Of a DNA stretch of 11,554 nt, positions 6,833-11,554 are shown piece by piece (positions within the stretch are counted from its first letter, which is position 1; each line of letters begins with the position of its first letter). The stretch is taken from positions 1 to 11,554 of the forward strand of contig CALXQF010000030.1 in the NCBI GenBank assembly GCA_944390505.1. Reading direction: 5' to 3'. Made by a program: the position numbers and the translations under genes. This DNA comes from an uncultured Clostridia bacterium. GTDB lineage: Bacteria > Bacillota > Clostridia > TANB77 > CAG-508. The notes under the pieces were generated by a model that did no database searches, was not told the origin of the DNA, and saw only the letters and a list, made by a program, of their open reading frames with translations.

Positions 6833-7501
6833 TTATGAATTTGCAGATATTTCTTTCTTTTCTTTTGGTGCTTCATCTGATTGTTTTGGTTTCTCAATTT
6901 CTTGATGATTTTCGTCTTTTGAGTTTGTTTCTTGTGGTGATTGATTAGATTGTTCTTTTTCACTTATCGTATTTTCTTTGTGTACTTCTTTGTTTTCTGC
7001 TTGTTTTTCTTCCTGTTTTTCTTGCACTTGCTGCTTTCCTTCCTGCTCTTGTTGAGATTCCTGTTGTATCTCATTGTCTTGCATATTTGTTTGATGTTCT
7101 TCTTGTGATTTATTTTCTATTTTCTCTTCTTTTATTGTTTCTTGCTTTTCTTGATTATATTCACCATTTTTACTTTCTTTTTGTTCTTGAGGCACATTCA
7201 TCTTTCTAGCATCATTCTTGATTGTAATAATCGGAATATTCGCATATAAAGCCGGTGCACCTACAGTTCCATCTTCATTGGTCTTATTGGTTAATTTTAC
7301 ATCAATTGCTTTTTCATCAATATCAATATATTTTTTAATAACCTCTATAATTTCTTTTCTCATTAGCTCTAAAAAGTCTGCAGATACATTAGCTCTATCT
7401 TGCATTAATACCAAGTGTAATCTTTCTTTTGCTGTATTAGAACTATCTTTTTTTTCTTTCTTACTAAGTTTCTTAAAGAAATTTACTATGCCTTGAAACA
7501 T
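6833..7501 (-). CDS. minE: MinE with a long Gln/Glu/Lys-rich C-terminal tail
   Basis: Residues 1-98 are a standard MinE: an amphipathic membrane-targeting start (MFQGIVNFFKKLSKKEKK), the MinD-contacting helix/strand (NTAKERLHLVLMQDRANVSA) and the dimerising topological-specificity domain (LMRKEIIEVIKKYIDID, AIDVKL, then LYANIPI). MinE stimulates MinD ATPase and drives the pole-to-pole oscillation that keeps division at midcell. Ordinary MinE has about 90 residues; this one has 222. Residues 99-222 are low-complexity, dominated by Gln, Glu, Lys, Asn and Ser with almost no hydrophobics, probably disordered. The tail is in frame with no break and the stop lies just before the rodA ribosome site. 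GGAGG precedes the ATG by about 6 nt; minD ends 19 bp upstream. Confidence 0.93.
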   Translation of the reverse strand: MFQGIVNFFKKLSKKEKKDSSNTAKERLHLVLMQDRANVSADFLELMRKEIIEVIKKYIDIDEKAIDVKLTNKTNEDGTVGAPALYANIPIITIKNDARKMNVPQEQKESKNGEYNQEKQETIKEEKIENKSQEEHQTNMQDNEIQQESQQEQEGKQQVQEKQEEKQAENKEVHKENTISEKEQSNQSPQETNSKDENHQEIEKPKQSDEAPKEKKEISANS

Positions 7502-7520
7502 ATTTTACCTCCATAGTTGT

Positions 7521-8315
7521 TTATTTTCTTTTGAACAAATGCTTTATTTTAGTAAAAAATCCTTTATTTTCTCCTGGAATTGTAACATCTATATTTTCTC
7601 CTAAAATTCTTCTAGCAATCTCCATATATGCTTTTCCTGATGGAGCTCTATGATTTGTTACTACTGGTTCTCCTTTATTAGTTTGGGTAATAATAAACTC
7701 ATCATCTGGTACTACACCAATTAAGTCAATAGACAATAAATCAACAATATCGTCCACATCCATCATTTCACCTTTTTTGACCATATTAGGTCTTAAACGG
7801 TTAATAACTAGTTCTGGATTTTTAATTTCTGATGCTTCTAATAATCCTATAATTCTGTCTGCATCACGAATAGCAGAAATTTCTGCAGTTGTTACTACAA
7901 TAGCACGGTTAGCACCAGCAATTGCATTTTTAAATCCTTGTTCGATTCCTGCTGGACAATCAATTAAAATATAATCAAATTCTTCTTTCAATTTTGCTGT
8001 TAATTCTTTCATTTGTTCTTCATTTACTGCACTTTTATCTCTTGTTTGTGCTGCTGGAAGTAAAAATAGTTCTTCAAAACGCTTGTCCTTAATAAGGGCT
8101 TGTCTTAATTTACATTTTTCTTCAACAACATCTACGATATCATAAACGATTCTGTTTTCTAGACCCATTACAACATCAAGGTTTCTTAAACCAATATCTG
8201 TATCTACTAATACTACTTTTTTTCCTTTTAAAGCTAGCGCAGAACCTACATTGGCAGTTGTAGTTGTTTTTCCTACCCCACCTTTCCCTGATGTGATAAC
8301 GATAACTTCTCCCAT
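7521..8315 (-). CDS. minD: Septum-site-determining ATPase MinD
   Basis: This 264-residue ParA/MinD-family ATPase dimerises on the membrane when ATP-bound, and is the partner of MinE. The deviant Walker A is KGGVGKTT (11-18). Switch I lies in LVDTDIGLRNLD (Asp40) and switch II in DCPAG (119-123). The C-terminal amphipathic membrane-targeting helix is GFFTKIKHLFKRK (252-264). Length is normal. The start ATG has a strong TAAGGAGG site, and a good promoter lies 65-95 bp upstream, so minD is the first gene of minD-minE-rodA. The usual upstream partner minC is absent: the next gene upstream is an unrelated surface protein with its own terminator. MinD and MinE alone can oscillate, but division inhibition requires MinC or a substitute elsewhere. 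Confidence 0.97.
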   Translation of the reverse strand: MGEVIVITSGKGGVGKTTTTANVGSALALKGKKVVLVDTDIGLRNLDVVMGLENRIVYDIVDVVEEKCKLRQALIKDKRFEELFLLPAAQTRDKSAVNEEQMKELTAKLKEEFDYILIDCPAGIEQGFKNAIAGANRAIVVTTAEISAIRDADRIIGLLEASEIKNPELVINRLRPNMVKKGEMMDVDDIVDLLSIDLIGVVPDDEFIITQTNKGEPVVTNHRAPSGKAYMEIARRILGENIDVTIPGENKGFFTKIKHLFKRK

Positions 8316-8380
8316 GTTTTTTCCTCCTTAAATTTTGGGTATGTTTGTTTTTCTATAAAAATGCAATATTTAACTTCTTT

Positions 8381-8409
8381 ATTATATACGAAAAAGTCGA
8401 AAAAATCAA
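8381..8409 (-). promoter_or_regulatory. Vegetative promoter of the minD-minE-rodA operon
   Basis: On the minus strand TTGATT (8404-8409) and a perfect TATAAT (8381-8386) are separated by exactly 17 bp. It lies about 16 bp downstream of the stem that ends the preceding surface-protein gene, so the min operon is transcribed independently. Confidence 0.8.
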
Positions 8410-8421
8410 TCTAGAAATGAG

Positions 8422-8452
8422 AAAAAGCATAAAAGTTTTTGCTTTTATGCTT
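8422..8452 (-). terminator. Rho-independent terminator of the lectin-like surface-protein gene
   Basis: AAGCATAAAAG (8425-8435) and CTTTTATGCTT (8442-8452) form a perfect 11-bp stem with a 6-nt loop. On the minus strand T-rich sequence follows. It lies 68 bp after the stop of the gene at 8520-9983. Confidence 0.75.
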
Positions 8453-8519
8453 AAAGTCTATAAATTAATGAAAACTATCAATTAAAGAACGTATACTAAT
8501 TGACATACCATAGATATTG

Positions 8520-9983
8520 TTAAGGAGCTATTAGAACCGGGCGGAAAGTATAATCTATACTAGTATTGCCTTTATCTCCACTAAAAGCAAAAGTTCCAGC
8601 TCCTAGAGTATTATTAAAGAATCCTCCTCGAAGAAAGAAAGGACCTTCATCACAACGATAAAGTGAGTAATCGCCATACCATGATAGTCTATTAAATGTT
8701 CCTTCTTCATCATATGTCCCGCTTGATATTTCATATACTGCATCTCCATAAATTGTTGCATTTGCCAAATAATTTTCTTTCCTTGTATCTATACTTCCTA
8801 CTTTATAAATATCTTTCATATAGCTTGGTATATTACTGCTCATCAAACTGCTTCCGTACGTCATCAAACTACTTTTTCCATTATTTAGATATGCTGCTAC
8901 ATATTCCCAGCTTCCTCCATTCATATCATAGATTCCATAAACTGTTCCTGTTGTACTCGCATTCACTCCATATGTTGTATCATTATATGAATAAGTTGTT
9001 GTTGTACCACTAGTGTTTGCGGTTGTTCCCGCTTGTCCTGTGACATGATTACTATTTGGGTTAATCCAAACTTCACTATTTTTCCCATAACTACTTTGTG
9101 CTAAATAAGCAACTGCACCCCATTCACTATTTTTCATTAAGTGACTATTTAAACTTGTATTATAATTTTGGCATACTGTAAAAGCATTTCCTATATCAAT
9201 ATATCTCCAGCTAGCTACTCCTGGCTTTATTTGTAATGTTTTTGTTGTTACATTGTCTCCTTCCTCTGTATCTGTATTGCCAGTTGTACTACTTGCCTCA
9301 AATTTTGCTACCCACATTCCTGCTTTTGTTCCGTTATATTGAAACGCTGGATGGATATTCCAATTACCTTCTCCACTTGTATTATCCCATGTAGTTGTTC
9401 CGTCTGCTGCTTCATTAGTAGTTCCTTTTATAAATTTGATATTGATTGTTCCTGAAACACCTTCTCCTCCATTATGATAATTACTACTAATTTGATAAGC
9501 AAATCTTGGTATCCATACCCACATGCTATATCCAGTTTCACTCTCATCTAATATTCTGTCATTAAATGTTCCACCAATTACTGCATTTGCCCACTTTTTG
9601 TCTGCTACTGTATAATTATACCAATTTTCATCATCACCAGTTGTTTGTCTCCATCCTCCTGTTCCACTATTGGCTGCGCTATCCCATACTATTGGTGTTA
9701 AAGCTCCATCTGCCAAATCTGGTGTATTGACACCTTTTAATTCATTAAATTCTCCACCTGATAAACTTCTTATACTTTCCTGTTCTTCATAAATCTCGTC
9801 TATATTATCTAAATCTTGCTCATATGCTTCTTTAATTTTGGGTAAAGTTCTTAATTGATTTTTTCGTATAGATGCAGTGATAGAGAAAATGCCTACTAAA
9901 ATAATCATAAAGCATAATATTGTTACAGTTACATAAACTGCCATAGAGCCTTTACTATTTTTCAAAAGATTTTTCATTTGCAT
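8520..9983 (-). CDS. Surface protein: pilin-like anchor plus FGE/C-type-lectin-like domain
   Basis: The product is 487 residues. KNSKGSMAVYVTVTILCFMI and the following residues (8-38) form one N-terminal membrane helix after a basic Gly-containing start, like pilins or TadE-like proteins, but without the Glu at position 5 of type IV pilins. A charged helical stretch (40-72) follows, then a beta-rich Gly/Thr/Asn/Trp domain. From about 220 it resembles the formylglycine-generating-enzyme (SUMF1)/C-type-lectin fold: AGMWVAKFEAS, LMKNSEWGAVAYLAQSSYG, VYGIYDMNGGSWEYVAAY (348-365), then FFLRGGFFNN (449-458) and TFRPVLIAP at the end. Enzymatic FGE Cys residues are not evident, so binding is likelier than catalysis. 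The last 50 residues match the layout of variable regions in diversity-generating retroelement targets, but no reverse transcriptase or template repeat is in the window. GGAGG precedes ATG 9983; a second in-frame ATG two codons later is possible. Confidence 0.75.
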   Translation of the reverse strand: MQMKNLLKNSKGSMAVYVTVTILCFMIILVGIFSITASIRKNQLRTLPKIKEAYEQDLDNIDEIYEEQESIRSLSGGEFNELKGVNTPDLADGALTPIVWDSAANSGTGGWRQTTGDDENWYNYTVADKKWANAVIGGTFNDRILDESETGYSMWVWIPRFAYQISSNYHNGGEGVSGTINIKFIKGTTNEAADGTTTWDNTSGEGNWNIHPAFQYNGTKAGMWVAKFEASSTTGNTDTEEGDNVTTKTLQIKPGVASWRYIDIGNAFTVCQNYNTSLNSHLMKNSEWGAVAYLAQSSYGKNSEVWINPNSNHVTGQAGTTANTSGTTTTYSYNDTTYGVNASTTGTVYGIYDMNGGSWEYVAAYLNNGKSSLMTYGSSLMSSNIPSYMKDIYKVGSIDTRKENYLANATIYGDAVYEISSGTYDEEGTFNRLSWYGDYSLYRCDEGPFFLRGGFFNNTLGAGTFAFSGDKGNTSIDYTFRPVLIAP

Positions 9984-10066
9984 TTTTCCTCCAAATAATT
10001 TTCAAATTGTCTTATTGGTTACAATATCTTCTTATTTTTATATTTTATGAATTTCATTTCTATTTC

Positions 10067-10072
10067 ATTATA
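10067..10072 (-). promoter_or_regulatory. Candidate -10 of the lectin-like surface-protein gene
   Basis: A perfect TATAAT lies on the minus strand 84 bp upstream of the ATG. No recognisable sigma-A -35 is found 16-18 bp further upstream, so this is tentative or depends on an activator. Confidence 0.35.
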
Positions 10073-10113
10073 CAAATTCCTTCGTATTTCATATCTCTAT
10101 CATAATGGAAAAC

Positions 10114-11400
10114 CTATTTTTTGTCAATCAATTTCATCCATTTTACTCTTTCTTCATGTAATCTTTTTCTAAATTCTTCTCCTTGTACTGTAGGATATTT
10201 TTTTCGGATAAATTCTCCATTAATTTCTTTCATACATTCTTTTCCTATTTTATCAAATGTAATTCTTTCTAATTGTTCTTTTAGGTCTTTTCCTTCTCTT
10301 GATTTATCACATGCCACCACTATTTTTAACCCTTCTAGACCTAATGAAGAATTAGCAACATTTTCAATTAGTTCTACTTTTTTCTTGGCACTCATTTTCT
10401 CAAAAATACCAGCTTTCATATGCCACTTACATGCTGTTTTTCCACATTTTAACCATTCCTTTGGAATTTCAATACGATTTCCTAACTGACTCACTAATGT
10501 AACATCTCTAGTTTCATGTCCATAATGATGTGGCAATATTTCATCTGGCGTATTTCCCTTTCCTAAATCATGTACTAAACAACTAAATCGAATAGCTAAA
10601 TCATTGGTTAATTTTGCACTATTTTCCAAAACAATCATGGTATGTGCATAGCTATCTCCTTCAGGATGATGCTTCTCTGGTTGTATTTTTCCAATTAAAT
10701 TACTTATTTCTTGAAAGTGAACTTCTAGTACATTCGCCTGTTTTAGTACTTTAAAAAATTGAGATGGATGATTGGTAAAAAGGGATTTTTTCAATTCTGT
10801 AAAAACTCTTTCTTTTGAAAGCGTTTTTAATTCTTCTTTTAATTTTGTCATTGCATTTAATGTGTCTTTTTCCACCTCAAAGTTTAAACTAGCTGCAAAT
10901 CTGGCTACTCTATATACCCTCAATGGATCTTCTGCAAAAGCATCTGTTGTTTTTCTAATGATGTTATTTTGTATATCTTCTTTTCCATGAAATGGATCTA
11001 TGATTTCTTTTGTTAATACATCTTGAGCAATACTGTTAATTGTAATATCTCTTCTTGCTAAATCTTGCTTTATGGTAATGGACTTATCTGTTAGAAATTC
11101 AAATTGTTTATGTCCAATTCCGTTTTTTCTTTCTTTTCTTGCCAAAGCAAATTCTTTTCCATTTAGAATATATACTGGAAAGTCTTTTCCCTGTATTTGG
11201 GCTTGTGGAAATAATTGTTCAAATTCTTTTTGTGTTAAACCTGTTACGCAATAGTCTTCATCTGTTATTGGCAAATTCAGCAAATGGTTTCTTATTGCTC
11301 CACCAACTAGATAAAGCTTGCCACCTGCTTTTTCGATTTCTTTAGCGATTTCTATGATTTGATTTTCTTTATTTGATATTTTATTTATTTTTTCTTGCAT
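10114..11400 (-). CDS. cca: tRNA CCA nucleotidyltransferase with HD domain (E. coli-like type)
   Basis: This 428-residue class II nucleotidyltransferase adds or repairs the CCA end of tRNAs from CTP and ATP. The nucleotidyltransferase head carries YLVGGAIRNHLLNLPITDEDY (30-50) with the paired catalytic carboxylates Asp47 and Asp49. It also shows GKDFPVYILNGKEFALARKE (71-90), the RRD motif in LARRDITINSIAQD (114-127), IIDPFHGKEDIQN and EDPLRVYRVARFAASL (157-172). The C-terminal half has an HD phosphohydrolase signature, VHDLGKG with His277 and Asp278, and HHYGHE, as in E. coli multifunctional Cca. Motif order and spacing follow the E. coli protein closely, with an N-terminal extension of about 28 residues and a diverged C-terminus. 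AAGGA lies about 9 nt before the ATG, and it has its own promoter. Confidence 0.95.
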   Translation of the reverse strand: MQEKINKISNKENQIIEIAKEIEKAGGKLYLVGGAIRNHLLNLPITDEDYCVTGLTQKEFEQLFPQAQIQGKDFPVYILNGKEFALARKERKNGIGHKQFEFLTDKSITIKQDLARRDITINSIAQDVLTKEIIDPFHGKEDIQNNIIRKTTDAFAEDPLRVYRVARFAASLNFEVEKDTLNAMTKLKEELKTLSKERVFTELKKSLFTNHPSQFFKVLKQANVLEVHFQEISNLIGKIQPEKHHPEGDSYAHTMIVLENSAKLTNDLAIRFSCLVHDLGKGNTPDEILPHHYGHETRDVTLVSQLGNRIEIPKEWLKCGKTACKWHMKAGIFEKMSAKKKVELIENVANSSLGLEGLKIVVACDKSREGKDLKEQLERITFDKIGKECMKEINGEFIRKKYPTVQGEEFRKRLHEERVKWMKLIDKK

Positions 11401-11428
11401 TGACTGTTTCCTTTACTTATTTTTTACT

Positions 11429-11457
11429 ATTATATAAATAGTGTGTGCTTTTTTCAA
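11429..11457 (-). promoter_or_regulatory. Vegetative promoter of cca
   Basis: On the minus strand TTGAAA (11452-11457) and TATAAT (11429-11434) are separated by exactly 17 bp, about 30 bp before the cca ATG. This is a near-consensus sigma-A promoter. Confidence 0.8.
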
Positions 11458-11497
11458 TTTTTTAATAAATTTTATGGTATTTTTTTAATCTCTATAC

Positions 11498-11551
11498 TAA
11501 AAAAGTACACCTCAAAATATCAGATTTTTGTCTAATATTTTTGGTGCACTT
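11498..11551 (-). terminator. Long hairpin at the right edge: terminator or IS-end-like palindrome
   Basis: Arms 11503-11524 and 11531-11551 pair with about three mismatches and one bulge around a 6-nt loop (TTTTTG). On the minus strand a TTTTTT run follows, so it can terminate a minus-strand gene lying right of the window. The arms carry GTGCACC/GTACACC and TCTAATAT/TCTGATAT, which recall IS3/IS150-group ends. The window stops before this can be settled. Confidence 0.6.
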
Positions 11552-11554
11552 CAC

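Noticed and set aside
6836..7207. Tandem repeat or recombination hot spot in the minE tail
   Set aside because: The DNA is low in complexity because of CAA/GAA/AAA codons, but I could not find a regular repeat unit.
8696..9013. 105-residue plus-strand frame inside the lectin-like gene
   Set aside because: It is antisense to a clear gene, has a Leu/His/Tyr-biased shadow composition, and has no promoter or ribosome site.
1..11554. CRISPR array, tRNA, rRNA, reverse transcriptase or transposase gene
   Set aside because: No regularly spaced repeats, no cloverleaf-like or rRNA-like sequence, and none of the long frames matches a reverse transcriptase or transposase.

Overview
The window is strongly AT-rich (about 30% G+C by eye), has Gram-positive Shine-Dalgarno sites (AGGAGG type) and short intergenic gaps. 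It carries an NdoA/MazF-type toxin, a sortase, a GerS/YdcC-like spore-germination-type protein and a min-rodA operon. Together these point to a low-GC Firmicute, most likely a spore-forming or spore-former-derived member of the Clostridia. No species can be named from the sequence alone.

Layout. (1) Positions 1-2323, plus strand: a promoter region with four 11-bp-phased TGTAAC-like boxes, then a secreted multi-domain surface protein that appears split by a +1 frameshift into a lipobox-bearing N-terminal half (214-1074) and a C-terminal half ending in an LPPFG/membrane/basic-tail signal (1028-2323). (2) A perfect bidirectional terminator separates this from a convergent class-D-like sortase gene (2439-3173), which has its own promoter. 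(3) Positions 3349-5566, minus strand: dusB (tRNA dihydrouridine synthase), a membrane-anchored GerS/LolA-like protein and a mazF toxin without a visible antitoxin, closed by a long hairpin terminator. (4) Positions 5711-8315, minus strand: a tight minD-minE-rodA operon with a near-consensus promoter. It has no minC, and MinE carries a long Gln/Glu/Lys-rich tail. (5) Positions 8520-9983, minus strand: a cell-surface protein with a pilin-like N-terminal helix and a C-terminal formylglycine-generating-enzyme/C-type-lectin-like domain. Its last 50 residues resemble variable regions of diversity-generating retroelement targets. (6) Positions 10114-11400, minus strand: cca, a tRNA CCA-adding enzyme of the E. 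coli-like type with an HD domain, with a good promoter. The right edge holds a long hairpin, either the terminator of the next gene or an insertion-sequence end.

How the genes work together. minD, minE and rodA place the division site and build the lateral wall. dusB and cca are tRNA-maturation housekeeping genes. The surface protein and the sortase look like a substrate-anchoring enzyme pair. The most interesting points are the candidate WalR/OmpR-family operator, the split surface protein, the antitoxin-less mazF at a locus that normally carries alr and mazE, the extended MinE, and the possible hypervariable lectin-like surface protein. No reverse transcriptase, CRISPR array, transposase gene, tRNA or rRNA is visible.
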